Source: Allobosea sp. BH3
Lineage (GTDB): Bacteria; Pseudomonadota; Alphaproteobacteria; Rhizobiales; Beijerinckiaceae
DNA length: 64,000 nucleotides
Reading direction: 5' to 3'
Assembly: GCF_025499465.1 (NCBI RefSeq)
Contig: NZ_JAIMCA010000007.1
Coordinates: 62,001-126,000 of the forward strand
The position numbers and the translations under genes were made by a program. The stretch's first letter is position 1; each line of letters starts with the position of its first letter. Shown piece after piece: positions 34,446 through 43,072 of this stretch. The notes beneath the pieces were generated by a model, which was given only the letters and a program-made list of their open reading frames with translations, did not search any database and was not told the origin of the DNA.

Positions 34446-35852
34446 TCACTCCGCCGCCTCCTTCGCGACGCCGTCGGCCCAGCTATCCATCTCGCTCTTG
34501 GCGCGGGCCGTCAGAGCCTGCTTGCGGGCAACGCTCTTGGCCGGGCCTTTCAGGCGCTTGCCGTCGGGGCCGGTGGTCGCAACGCCTTCGATCGGCGGGA
34601 ACAGCCCGAAATTGATGTTCATCGGCTGGAAGGAGCGGGGACCCTCGTCGATGGTGACGATGTGGCCGCCCGTGATGTGGTTGACCAGCGCGCCCAGCGC
34701 CGTCGTGGCGGGCGGCAGGGTAAGCTCGCGGCCCAGTCGCTCGGCGGCGGCCATGCGACCGGCGAGCAGGCCGGTGGCGGCGCTCTCGACATAGCCCTCG
34801 CAGCCGGTGATCTGCCCGGCGAAGCGCAGGCGCTGGTCGGCCTTCAGCCTCAGCCGCTCGTCGAGCAGCTTCGGCGAGTTGAGGTAGGTATTGCGGTGGA
34901 TGCCGCCGAGCCGCGCGAACTCGGCGTTCTGCAAGCCGGGGATCATCCGGAAGATCGCAGCCTGCTCGCCATATTTCAGCTTGGTCTGGAAGCCGGTCAT
35001 GTTGAAGAGCGTGCCGAGCGCATTGTCCTGGCGAAGCTGGACCACCGCATATGCCTTCACCGTCGGGTTGTGCTTGTTGGTCAGCCCGACCGGCTTCATC
35101 GGCCCCCAGCGCAGCGTTTCGCGGCCGCGCTCGGCCATGACCTCGATGGGCAGGCAGCCATCGAAATAGGGCGTGCCTTCCCATTCCTTGAACTCTGTCT
35201 TCTCGGCCGCGAGCAGCGCGTCGATGAAGGCTTCATACTGGTCGCGGTCGAGCGGGCAGTTGATGTAGTCCGCCCCGGTGCCGCCCGGCCCCGCCTTGTC
35301 GTAGCGGGACTGGAACCAGGCCTGATCCATGTCGACCGAATCGAAATGGACGATGGGGGCAATGGCGTCGAAGAAGGCGAGCGAATCCTCGCCGGTCAGC
35401 GATTGCAGGCCCTGCGCCAGCGCCGGCGAGGTCAGCGGGCCGGTGGCGATGACGACATTGTCCCAGTCGCTCGGCGGCAGGCCCGCGATCTCGCCGCGTG
35501 CGATGGTGACGAGCGGATGCGATTCGAGCGCCGCGGTGACGGCCTGCGAGAAGCCGTCGCGATCGACGGCGAGCGCGCCGCCCGCCGGGACCTGATGGGC
35601 ATCGCCCTTGGCCATGATGAGGGAACCGAGTCGGCGCATCTCCCAATGGAGCTGGCCGACTGCGTTGCTCGACGAATCATCCGAGCGGAAGGAATTCGAG
35701 CAGACGAGCTCGGCGAGCCCTTCGGTCTTGTGGGCGTCGGTGCCGCGGACGGGGCGCATCTCGTGCAGCACGACCGGGACGCCGGCCTCCGCGATCTGCC
35801 AGGCGGCTTCGGAGCCGGCGAGGCCGCCGCCAATGATGTGAACGGGTTCCAT
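34446..35852 (-). CDS. trmFO: Methylenetetrahydrofolate-tRNA-(uracil-5-)-methyltransferase
   Basis: 468 residues. The FAD-binding GxGxxG appears as VHIIGGGLAGSEAAWQIAEA. GidA-like TrmFO hallmarks are CSNSFRSDDSSSNAVGQLHW, YVESAATGLLAGRMAA and NHITGG. It makes 5-methyluridine-54 in the T loop of tRNAs using methylene-tetrahydrofolate and FADH2. It converges with the phytoene-synthase-like gene. Confidence 0.93.
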   Translation of the reverse strand: MEPVHIIGGGLAGSEAAWQIAEAGVPVVLHEMRPVRGTDAHKTEGLAELVCSNSFRSDDSSSNAVGQLHWEMRRLGSLIMAKGDAHQVPAGGALAVDRDGFSQAVTAALESHPLVTIARGEIAGLPPSDWDNVVIATGPLTSPALAQGLQSLTGEDSLAFFDAIAPIVHFDSVDMDQAWFQSRYDKAGPGGTGADYINCPLDRDQYEAFIDALLAAEKTEFKEWEGTPYFDGCLPIEVMAERGRETLRWGPMKPVGLTNKHNPTVKAYAVVQLRQDNALGTLFNMTGFQTKLKYGEQAAIFRMIPGLQNAEFARLGGIHRNTYLNSPKLLDERLRLKADQRLRFAGQITGCEGYVESAATGLLAGRMAAAERLGRELTLPPATTALGALVNHITGGHIVTIDEGPRSFQPMNINFGLFPPIEGVATTGPDGKRLKGPAKSVARKQALTARAKSEMDSWADGVAKEAAE

Positions 35853-35923
35853 CGCTGCGATGTGTCCGCAGCGGGCCGTCAGGTCAAGGGCGGACTCAGC
35901 GAATCGCTGGCCCCGGAATGCAA

Positions 35924-35947
35924 AATGCCCGCCTTGCGGCGGGCATT
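35924..35947 (-). terminator. Terminator hairpin for the DUF1127 gene
   Basis: AATGCCCGCC (35924-35933) pairs with GGCGGGCATT (35938-35947) around TTGC. Read on the minus strand it is followed by TTTTGC and lies 100 bases after the DUF1127 stop. Confidence 0.65.
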
Positions 35948-36046
35948 CGCTCTTCGACCGGAATTCGAGGGGAGGGGATCACGAACCCGGGAGAAACTAT
36001 GCGGAACGCGACGCGCCCGATGCGCGACGGTTCAGAACCGAGATCT

Positions 36047-36199
36047 TCAGGCCGCGTGCGAGCGGGCGATGAAGGCGATCTCCGAGCGCGACAGGCCGAG
36101 GTCGTCGAGCTCGCGGTCGGTCAGGCGGGACAGCTCGCGAACGGTCTCGCGGTAGCGGAGATAGGCGCGGATCTTGGCCGCAATCATGGTGACGAACAT
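36047..36199 (-). CDS. DUF1127 domain small protein
   Basis: 50 residues: MFVTMIAAKIRAYLRYRET, then VRELSRLTDRELDDLGLSR and SEIAFIARSHAA. The core LxxLxDRxLxDIGxxRxxI pattern is the DUF1127 signature. GGAAG lies seven bases before the ATG. DUF1127 proteins are very common small regulators in alpha- and gammaproteobacteria; some bind RNA or affect phosphate and stress responses. On the minus strand a TTATAT -10-like box lies near 36267. Confidence 0.9.
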   Translation of the reverse strand: MFVTMIAAKIRAYLRYRETVRELSRLTDRELDDLGLSRSEIAFIARSHAA

Positions 36200-36732
36200 G
36201 TTGATCTTCCTTGCGTAATCCGGAGCGGGACGGTGCCCACAGCGAAAATTTCGTTGTGCAGTGCATATAAGTCAGGCGGCGTGCCTCAAACAGTGGCGCC
36301 GGATCAGTTCCGTTATGCTGTCGATGCATGACGAGTTAAGATAACCGTCACTTTCGCCGCTTCGCCCTGCGCAGGGGTAACGCTTGTGGGAAAGGCACCT
36401 TCAATTTCTGCTTAATTTTACGCCATTGAGTGGGGTGCGAAAGTTTCGTCTCGCAGAATTGCCCATCTGAAAGGCATATTGCGGGTGCTCAGTAGGGAGT
36501 TCGGGCTGCCGGTGTGTTTTGCGGCGCACGCTGACATCGGTCGCGCTCGGATTCGGCGGGGCGGAGAGGCCGTGGGCGGGCGATTTTGCCGGGTCGATTC
36601 TGCCTAGCAGGCCGCTGGATTCGCCAAAATGACCCGTTTGGGCGCCGTCAGACGATTGAAATATATGATAAAATTTGACCGCTGATCTTGGCTCGCCGCT
36701 TGCCTCGTCTTCGCGCGACCAGGAGAATGCCC
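36200..36732. other. Gene-free intergenic region, 533 bases
   Basis: No coding frame or RNA gene was recognised. It is more AT-rich than its surroundings. It holds the upstream region of the DUF1127 gene and, at 36638-36666, a weak promoter-like TTGGGC-N17-ATATAT pointing to the gene at 36733. No repeat of families A-D is present. Confidence 0.5.
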
Positions 36733-37068
36733 ATGTCGATCGACATTTCGAGCCGGCTGATCAACTTGCCTCTGTCGGTTTCCCTCAAGCCAGGCACGCA
36801 GGGCGTGTCATCGGGCGATACCGAGAAGCCCTCCACGGCCAATGCCGGTTCAGCCGAGGCCGAGTTCCTCAAATTCGCGCAGATGACGCCCGAGGAGCGT
36901 GTCCAGAAGGCGCTTCTCGACAAGCTGGGCATGACCGAGGAGGAATTCAACAAGCTCGACGCCAAGGCCAAGGCCGACGTGATGTCGAAGATCCGCGACG
37001 AGATGCTCGCGCAGATGAAGGCCAAGGGCGAGCAGCGCACGGGCGAACTCGCCGACATCCGGGTGTAG
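36733..37068 (+). CDS. Small uncharacterised soluble protein
   Basis: 111 residues, no signal peptide or membrane segment. The first 50 residues look disordered (KPGTQGVSSGDTEKPST). The C-terminal half is charged and helical (FAQMTPEERVQKALLDKLGM, EEEFNKLDAKAKADVMSK). AGGAG (36721-36725) lies seven bases before this ATG, though an ATG at 36727 is in the same frame. I do not recognise a characterised family. A family-E-like repeat follows it. Confidence 0.7.
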   Translation: MSIDISSRLINLPLSVSLKPGTQGVSSGDTEKPSTANAGSAEAEFLKFAQMTPEERVQKALLDKLGMTEEEFNKLDAKAKADVMSKIRDEMLAQMKAKGEQRTGELADIRV

Positions 37069-37096
37069 GGTTTACTCAGTTTCCACAAAGCCTCGA

Positions 37097-37203
37097 CGTC
37101 ATCCCGGACAAGCGGCGAAGCCGCGCCGATCGGGGATCCATCGTAGAGCGCTTAAGTCCTATGATGGATCCCGGCGCTCCGCTTCGCTGCGGCCGGGATG
37201 ACG
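37097..37203. repeat. Intergenic palindromic repeat, family E
   Basis: CGTCATCCCGG at the left and CCGGGATGACG at the right are perfect inverted ends. GATCCATC and GATGGATC form inner arms. Only one copy is in the window; similar CGTCATCCCGG repeats are common in Rhizobiales genomes. Confidence 0.85.
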
Positions 37204-37283
37204 GCGTGGTTCCGTGCTCCCTCTGGTCGCTGACTTGGCGCAGGAGGCGGGCGTCTCGGAAGCTCGCTGCCCTCTATCCCGAC

Positions 37284-39614
37284 TCAGTTCTTCCCCGCAT
37301 TGAAGCGCAGCAGCCGCAGCGCATTGGCGGTGACGATCACGGTCGCGCCCGTATCGGCCAGAATCGCGATCCAGAGGCCGGTGTAGCCCAGCACGCTGGT
37401 GACCAGGAACACGGCCTTGAGGCCGAGCGCGATCGCGATGTTCGTGCGGATATTGCCCATCGCCGCCCGTGCCAGACGGATCAGCGCCGCGACATCGCGC
37501 ACGCGGCTCTTGAGCACTGCGCCGTCCGCCGTTTCCAACGCGACGTCCGTCCCGGAGCCCATGGCGATGCCGACGCCGGCCGCGGCGAGCGCCGGGGCGT
37601 CGTTGATGCCGTCACCCACCATCATGACGGAGCCGTTTCCGGCGAAGCCCCGGATCGCGGCGACCTTGTCGTCCGGCATCAACTCGGCGCGGTGCTCCAT
37701 GCCGAGCGCGCCAGCGATGGCCGCGCCGGTGCGGGCATTGTCTCCGGTCAGCATGACGGAGCGGATGCCCATGGCCTTGAGCTCCGCGACTGCGGCGGCG
37801 GCGTCCTCGCGCGGCTCGTCGCGCAGCGCGATCAACCCGGCCACTGTGCCGTCGACCAGCACGGCCGCGACGGTCTTGCCGGCTGCTTCGAGCGCGTCGG
37901 CGGCGGCCTGAGCCTTTCCGTCAAACGGCGCCCGGCTCGCCGCATGGCGCGGGGCGCCGACGAAGACGGCCCGGCCCTCGACCCTGCCGGTGACGCCCTG
38001 GCCTGCGAGCGCGGCGGCCTCGGCGGCCGGGGCGAAGGTCACGCCGTCTGCGCGCGCGCGTTCCAGCACGGCTTCGGCGAGGGGATGGGCGGAGCCGGCC
38101 TCCACCGCAGCGGCGAGCGCCAGCACCGTGCGCTCGTCATGGCCCAGCGCGATGATGTCGGTGACGCGGGGGGCTCCTTGAGTCAGCGTGCCCGTCTTGT
38201 CGAAGGCGACGAGGCCGGTCTTCGCGGCGGTCTCGATGACGACGCCGCCCTTCATGAGCAGGCCCTGACGGGCGCCGGCCGACAGGGCGGCTGCGATGGC
38301 GGCTGGCACGGAGATCACCAGCGCGCAGGGGCAGCCGATCAGCAGCAGCGCGAGCGCCCGGTAGATCCAGGTGGACCATTCGGCTCCCAGCAGCAGCGGC
38401 GGCACCAGCGCGACCAGCAGAGCGAGCCCGACGATGGCCGGCATGTACCAGCGCGAGAAGCGGTCGATGAAGCGCTCTGTCGGCGCGCGGGCCTCCTGCG
38501 CCTCCTCGACCAGGCGGATGATGCGGGCGATGGTGTTGTCCTGCGCCGCCTTCTCGACGCGCAGGCGCAGCGCCGCCTCGCGATTGACCGAGCCGGCAAA
38601 GACCGGCTCACCGACGCCCTTTGTCTTCGGCACGGATTCGCCGGTCACCGGGCTCTCGTCGATACCGGATGTGCCCTCGACGATCTCGCCATCGGCCGGG
38701 ATTCGGTCGCCCGGCCGGACCAGCACGATCTGGCCGATCGCCAAGCTCGCGGCATCGACCTGCCGTGTGGTCCCGTTCTCTTCGACGAGAGCGGTCTTCG
38801 GCACGAGATCGCCCAGCGCGCGGATCGAGGCACGGGCGCGGTCCGCCGCGACACCCTCCAGCACCTCGCCGACGGCGAAGAGGAAGACGACCAGAGCTGC
38901 TTCCTCCGCCGCACCGATGAAGAGCGCGCCGATGGCGGCGATGGTCATCAGCATCTCGATGGTGAAGGGGATGCCGGCGCGCGCCGCCGCGAAAGCCCGC
39001 TTCGCGATTGGCGCGACGCCGATCAGGCAGGCGAGGATGAAGGCCCAGTGGCCCGCGACCGGCCAGAGCAGGCTCGCGCCATAGGCGGCGGCAAGCAGCA
39101 GGCCGGTTCCGACGACGAGATGGCCCTTGGCGGTCTGGTACCAGCTTACGCCTTCGGGCGTGGCCTCATGGACATGGCCGGGCAGGCCGTGGCCGTGGTC
39201 ATGGCTCTTCGCGGCAGTCTTGGCCATGGCGGTCGGCTTGGGCGCACCGTGATCGTGGCCGGAATGATCGTGGTCGTGGCCGTGATCATGCTCGTGGCTG
39301 TGATCATGCCCGCCGCAGCACGCGTCGCCGTGCTCATGTCCATCGTGCTTGTGTTCTGACTTCTGAGCCTGCTGGGAGGCCAGCGCCGCAGCAGTGTAGC
39401 CGAGCCCGACGACGCGCTTCTCGATGGCCTCGCGCGTGGTCTGCGCCTCGTCGAGGGACAGCGTCAGCGTCTCGGACATGACCGACAGCCTGACGTCGCC
39501 GACGCCGGGCAGGCGCTCCACCGCGCCGCGAATCTTGGCGGCGCAGCCCGCGCAATCCATGCCGCCGACCTTCCAGGACAGGGTCTTGGTCTCGGTTTCC
39601 GGGTGCGCGGTCAT
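37284..39614 (-). CDS. Heavy-metal P-type ATPase (Zn2+/Cd2+/Pb2+ exporter type)
   Basis: 776 residues. An N-terminal HMA domain has the CxxC site GMDCAGCAAK. A histidine-rich linker follows (about residues 85-160, many HDH and HEH units plus one CC pair). The ion-site motif CPC is in GCPCALVIS, the phosphorylated Asp in DKTGTLT (about 471), and the hinge in GDGINDAPALAAAGVGIAMG. The membrane motifs and linker suit ZntA/CadA rather than copper pumps. It exports metal across the inner membrane. A MerR-family-type promoter lies directly upstream. Confidence 0.9.
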   Translation of the reverse strand: MTAHPETETKTLSWKVGGMDCAGCAAKIRGAVERLPGVGDVRLSVMSETLTLSLDEAQTTREAIEKRVVGLGYTAAALASQQAQKSEHKHDGHEHGDACCGGHDHSHEHDHGHDHDHSGHDHGAPKPTAMAKTAAKSHDHGHGLPGHVHEATPEGVSWYQTAKGHLVVGTGLLLAAAYGASLLWPVAGHWAFILACLIGVAPIAKRAFAAARAGIPFTIEMLMTIAAIGALFIGAAEEAALVVFLFAVGEVLEGVAADRARASIRALGDLVPKTALVEENGTTRQVDAASLAIGQIVLVRPGDRIPADGEIVEGTSGIDESPVTGESVPKTKGVGEPVFAGSVNREAALRLRVEKAAQDNTIARIIRLVEEAQEARAPTERFIDRFSRWYMPAIVGLALLVALVPPLLLGAEWSTWIYRALALLLIGCPCALVISVPAAIAAALSAGARQGLLMKGGVVIETAAKTGLVAFDKTGTLTQGAPRVTDIIALGHDERTVLALAAAVEAGSAHPLAEAVLERARADGVTFAPAAEAAALAGQGVTGRVEGRAVFVGAPRHAASRAPFDGKAQAAADALEAAGKTVAAVLVDGTVAGLIALRDEPREDAAAAVAELKAMGIRSVMLTGDNARTGAAIAGALGMEHRAELMPDDKVAAIRGFAGNGSVMMVGDGINDAPALAAAGVGIAMGSGTDVALETADGAVLKSRVRDVAALIRLARAAMGNIRTNIAIALGLKAVFLVTSVLGYTGLWIAILADTGATVIVTANALRLLRFNAGKN

Positions 39615-39650
39615 AGTGTGTCCTTCGTCGCGTGGCGCTACGGGACTCTG

Positions 39651-39681
39651 CTTCTACAAGCTGTAGTGACTTCAGGTTCAA
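39651..39681 (-). promoter_or_regulatory. MerR-family-type promoter/operator of the metal ATPase gene
   Basis: On the minus strand TTGAAC (39681-39676) is followed after 19 bases by TAGAAG (39656-39651). The long spacer carries the imperfect dyad CTGAAGTCACTACAG (39675-39661). An over-long spacer with a central dyad is the hallmark of promoters untwisted by ZntR/CadR/CueR-type regulators. No merR-type gene is in the window. Confidence 0.6.
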
Positions 39682-39708
39682 GAGGGAAAATGAAGGCCGG
39701 ATTCAGTG

Positions 39709-39806
39709 CGTCATTGCGAGGAGCGCAGCGACGAAGCAGTCCAGGGGGACTGGGCTCGACGCTTCGACCCAGCCCCCCTGGATTGCTTCGCTTCGTTCGC
39801 AATGAC
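39709..39806. repeat. Intergenic palindromic repeat, family B, copy 2
   Basis: CGTCATTGCGAGGAGCGCAG and its inverted end (GCTTCGTTCGCAATGAC-like) surround GAAGCAGTCCAGGGGG and CCCCCTGGATTGCTTC. The centre also has CGACGCTTCG. It ends 16 bases before the stop of the M81 gene. Confidence 0.9.
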
Positions 39807-39821
39807 TCCCCGCTTGAATGT

Positions 39822-41324
39822 CTAATCCAGCGGAAACACCGGTCGCCGCAGGTGCTTGTAGGGCAGGCCTGTGATCCGGCTGGTGCAGGGGCCGAGCGTC
39901 GCGACGGTGTAGCTGCCCTTGGCGATCGGATCATAGGCGCGCCGGTGTGCCACGGCCGCCTTCACGCCGATGGCCTTAAGCGTCTCGGGATGGATGCCCT
40001 GCGAGCGGAACTGGGCGAGGTCGAAGGGCGGCGTCTTGCGGCTGGTCAGCAGCACGGTGATGCCCTCGACCTGGACCACCACGCTCGGCCCCATGCCGAA
40101 GCGCGAGCCCTGCGAGGCCGCGAGGTGGCTGTTGAGGTCCTCCAGCGCGAATTCGCCGTCGCTGGCGCTGACGAAGACCGCTACCGCCTCGACCGGGCCT
40201 TCTGCGATGGCGCTGCCCTTGCCGCCGATGGCGAGCTTGCGGGTTTCGCCCGGCGACGCGCCGGCCATGGCGGAGACGGCGTAGGGGTCGGCGATGGCGA
40301 CGACGCCGTTCTCGACGCCGTGGCGCAGGAAGGCGCGCAGCACCGACGTGCCGTCTCCCGGCGCGCCGCCGCCGATATTGTCGGCCGGCTCGACGACGAG
40401 ATAAGGCCCTCCCGGCCGCTTCAGCAGATCGGTCACCGCCTCGTCGATGTCCCATTCCGCCGGCAGGCCGCGCTCGCGCAGTGAGATGGCGGTTTCGGTG
40501 AGCCGGGCGAGAGCGGCCATTGCCTCCTCATCCGATCCCGTGGTGGCGAGGGCGAAGGCGACGCCGGCCTCGGGAACGTCGGAAAATGAGAAACCGCCGA
40601 CGACATTTGCGACCCAGATCGTCGGGTTCTCTTCCTCGATCCCCCGGGCGAGTGCTTCGAGGTCCCGCATCGGCGCATCTGCAGTGCCGGTGCCGGTCGG
40701 CGGCCAGACGACAGGAGCGTTGCAGGAGAGCATGCGCGGGGCCGCGTCCTCCTTTAGCGCACGCGCCAGCAACCGGGCGGAGCGGACGGCGGATTCGCGG
40801 GCATCGGTATGCGGGTTCTCGCGATAGGCGACCAGGACGTTGGCGTTTCTCGCCATGGCGGCGGTGAAATTCGCGTGGAGGTCGAAGACGCCGAAGACAG
40901 GCAGTGCCTCGCAGCCCGGCACCGAGCGGATATGGGCGAGCAGCGTGCCTTCCGGGTCGGGGCAGGCGGTTGTCACCATGGCGCCGTGCAGGGCGAGCCA
41001 GATGCCGTCGAGCGGGCCGGCCGCGAGTGCGGCTCTCAGCCCGGCATCGAGCCTGGCGAGGAAGCTCTCGAAGACCGCGTGATCGACAGTGCCGGAGGGC
41101 AGGGCGGTGTAGTCGACGGTGGGCAAGACCTCCCAGCCTTCCATCGCCGCGACTTCGAGGAAGCCGTCGACCGTGGAGCCGTCGCCACGCCGGGCAAGCA
41201 GCGCCTCGCCCTCGCGGATGGAAAAGTCTGAAAGTGGAGTCACTTCGTCGACGAAGCTGTGCGTCTCGTGGAAGAGCGAGCCTAGAAGTATCCGGCGGGG
41301 CTTCGGCATGCTGGGCGTGGGCAT
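39822..41324 (-). CDS. M81 family metallohydrolase (MlrC-like), paralogue 1
   Basis: 500 residues. M81 features: FHETHSF near the N-terminus, LHGAMVT, the metal-site stretch GVFDLHANFTAAM, ENPHTDARES, and the C-terminal PADNIGGGAPGDGTSVL. The family is named for MlrC, which cleaves linear microcystin-derived peptides containing D- and beta-amino acids; the natural substrates of most members are unknown. Asp and His of DLH and the His of PHTD are the likely zinc ligands. ATG 41324 is chosen. It is divergent from the next M81 gene, and the 287-base gap holds repeat C2 and a TGTTCC-N7-GGAACA operator. Confidence 0.85.
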   Translation of the reverse strand: MPTPSMPKPRRILLGSLFHETHSFVDEVTPLSDFSIREGEALLARRGDGSTVDGFLEVAAMEGWEVLPTVDYTALPSGTVDHAVFESFLARLDAGLRAALAAGPLDGIWLALHGAMVTTACPDPEGTLLAHIRSVPGCEALPVFGVFDLHANFTAAMARNANVLVAYRENPHTDARESAVRSARLLARALKEDAAPRMLSCNAPVVWPPTGTGTADAPMRDLEALARGIEEENPTIWVANVVGGFSFSDVPEAGVAFALATTGSDEEAMAALARLTETAISLRERGLPAEWDIDEAVTDLLKRPGGPYLVVEPADNIGGGAPGDGTSVLRAFLRHGVENGVVAIADPYAVSAMAGASPGETRKLAIGGKGSAIAEGPVEAVAVFVSASDGEFALEDLNSHLAASQGSRFGMGPSVVVQVEGITVLLTSRKTPPFDLAQFRSQGIHPETLKAIGVKAAVAHRRAYDPIAKGSYTVATLGPCTSRITGLPYKHLRRPVFPLD

Positions 41325-41346
41325 GATCGGCTCGGGCTCCCTTCTG

Positions 41347-41447
41347 GCATCGGACCGAAAAGTGGCATCCACTTTTCGGAACAATCCGATGCCATCACAA
41401 CGCGGTCGATCATCGTGACCGCGTCCGATAGGACGCGCGATGATCGA
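41347..41447. repeat. Intergenic palindromic repeat, family C, copy 2
   Basis: GCATCGGACCGAAAAGTGG, three bases, CCACTTTTCGG and TCCGATGC, then CGATCATCG...CGATGATCG. Same orientation as 12626-12726. It lies in the leader of the minus-strand M81 gene. Confidence 0.9.
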
Positions 41448-41498
41448 GGCGAGGCGCCGGCATCTCGGCCGCCGGGGCATTCCGGATCAAGCAAGCAT

Positions 41499-41517
41499 TG
41501 TTCCGCCTGAAGGAACA
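41499..41517. promoter_or_regulatory. Inverted repeat TGTTCC-N7-GGAACA, site 1
   Basis: Perfect 6-bp arms separated by seven bases (GCCTGAA), in the divergent M81 intergenic region. An identical-arm site is at 44380-44398, and degenerate relatives are at 50309-50327 and 50330-50348, next to the iclR gene. I infer an operator of that IclR regulator. Confidence 0.65.
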
Positions 41518-41525
41518 TGGACGCT

Positions 41526-41555
41526 TTGACAGGGCGGCGACAGTCCCGGTTTCAT
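41526..41555 (+). promoter_or_regulatory. Promoter-like -35/-10 for M81 paralogue 2
   Basis: TTGACA (41526-41531), 18 bases, TTTCAT (41550-41555). The -10 is poor, as often seen at activated promoters. It starts eight bases after the inverted repeat. Confidence 0.45.
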
Positions 41556-41611
41556 GACGGAGGCCGGCGCTCCGGCAAGGACGGGCGCTGGCGGAGCGGG
41601 AAAGCAACCGG

Positions 41612-43072
41612 ATGCGCGTCTTCACAGCTTCGCTGGCGACCGAAACCAACACCTTCGCGCCGCTCTTCGTCGACCGCAGCGCCTTCGAGAGCGCCTTCTA
41701 CTGCCCGCCCGGCACCCATCCGGAGACGCCGACCCTGTGCTCGGCGCCGATCGTCGCGGCGCGCCGGCGCGCCGCCAGCGAAGGCTATGAGCTTGTCGAG
41801 GGCACGGCGACCTGGGCCGAACCCGCCGGGCTCGTCTCGCGGGAGGCTTATGAGAGCCTGCGCGACGAGATCCTCGGCCAGCTTCAAGCTGCGCTGCCCG
41901 TCGATATCGTGCTGCTTGGCCTGCATGGCTCGATGGTGGCGCGCGACTATGACGATTGCGAGGGCGACCTGATCGCGCGCATCCGGGCGCTGGCCGGGCC
42001 GGATTGCGTCATCGGAGCCGAGCTCGACATGCATTGCCATCTGACGGCGCAGATGGTCGAGAATGCCGATGCCATCGTCGCCTTCAAGGAGTTCCCGCAT
42101 ACGGATTTCCTGGCGCGGGCGGAGGATCTGCTGGAGCTCTGCCTCAAGGCAGCGCGCGGGCAGGTGAAGCCAGTGAGCGCCGTCTTCGACTGCCGGGGGC
42201 TCGCCGCCTTCATGACCAGCCGCGAGCCCGGCCGCAGCTTCGTCGACCGCCTCATGGCGATGGAGGGCCGCGACGGCATCCTCTCGATCTCGGTGGCGCA
42301 TGGCTTCCAGGCGGCGGATGTCGCCGATGTCGGCACCAAGGTGCTGGTCATCGCTGATGGCGACGGTGAGAAGGCTGCAGCGCTGGCGAAGCAGCTCGGC
42401 CTCGAAATCCTGCGCTGGGGTGGCGGCGCAACGCCGAAACACTACAAGCCGGAAGAGGGGATCGCGGAAGCGGTGAAGCTGGCCGAGCCGGGCAGGCCGG
42501 TGGTGCTGGCCGACCGTTGGGACAATCCGGGTGGCGGCGTCGCGGGCGATTCCTCGGTGATGGTCGAGGCGCTGTTGAAGCACCCCGATGTGCCGGCGGC
42601 CATCGGCGCGATGTGGGACCCGGTGGCGGTGAGCCTGTGCCGGGCTGCCGGCGTCGGGGCGACGATCCCGCTGCGTTTCATCGGCAAGGCGGCGCCGTCC
42701 TCGGGCAGGCCCATCGATGCGGTGGTCGAGGTCGTCGGCGCGACCGGTGACCTCCTGATCCCCTTCGAGCAGAGCTGGGTCTCGCTCGGCCCGGCCGTGG
42801 CGATCCGCATCGGCAAGCTCGACATCGTGCTGGCCTCGACGCGGGCGCAGACCTTCAGCCCGCCGGTTTTCACCGATCTCGGTGTCGACCTTGCCTCAAA
42901 GACGGTCGTGGTCGTGAAGTCCTCCAACCATTTCCATGCCGCCTTCGCGCCGATCGCGGCCAGCGTGCTCTATCTCGACAGCGGCGGCCCCTATCCGCCT
43001 GACGCAAGCAAGATCCCCTACACCAAGGTGAAACGTCCCTTCTCGCCGCTGGACCCGAACCCATGGCTGTGA
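41612..43072 (+). CDS. M81 family metallohydrolase (MlrC-like), paralogue 2
   Basis: 486 residues. FTASLATETNTFAP is the N-terminal family motif, followed by LLGLHGSMVA, the metal-site GAELDMHCHLTAQM, KEFPHTDFLAR and the C-terminal DRWDNPGGGVAGDSSVM. Compared with paralogue 1, the N-terminal HETH reads TETN and DLHAN reads DMHCH, so the paralogues have clearly diverged. Its stop overlaps the next gene by 10 bases, so coupling with the PLP enzyme is tight. The product is probably cytoplasmic; no signal peptide is seen. Confidence 0.85.
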   Translation: MRVFTASLATETNTFAPLFVDRSAFESAFYCPPGTHPETPTLCSAPIVAARRRAASEGYELVEGTATWAEPAGLVSREAYESLRDEILGQLQAALPVDIVLLGLHGSMVARDYDDCEGDLIARIRALAGPDCVIGAELDMHCHLTAQMVENADAIVAFKEFPHTDFLARAEDLLELCLKAARGQVKPVSAVFDCRGLAAFMTSREPGRSFVDRLMAMEGRDGILSISVAHGFQAADVADVGTKVLVIADGDGEKAAALAKQLGLEILRWGGGATPKHYKPEEGIAEAVKLAEPGRPVVLADRWDNPGGGVAGDSSVMVEALLKHPDVPAAIGAMWDPVAVSLCRAAGVGATIPLRFIGKAAPSSGRPIDAVVEVVGATGDLLIPFEQSWVSLGPAVAIRIGKLDIVLASTRAQTFSPPVFTDLGVDLASKTVVVVKSSNHFHAAFAPIAASVLYLDSGGPYPPDASKIPYTKVKRPFSPLDPNPWL

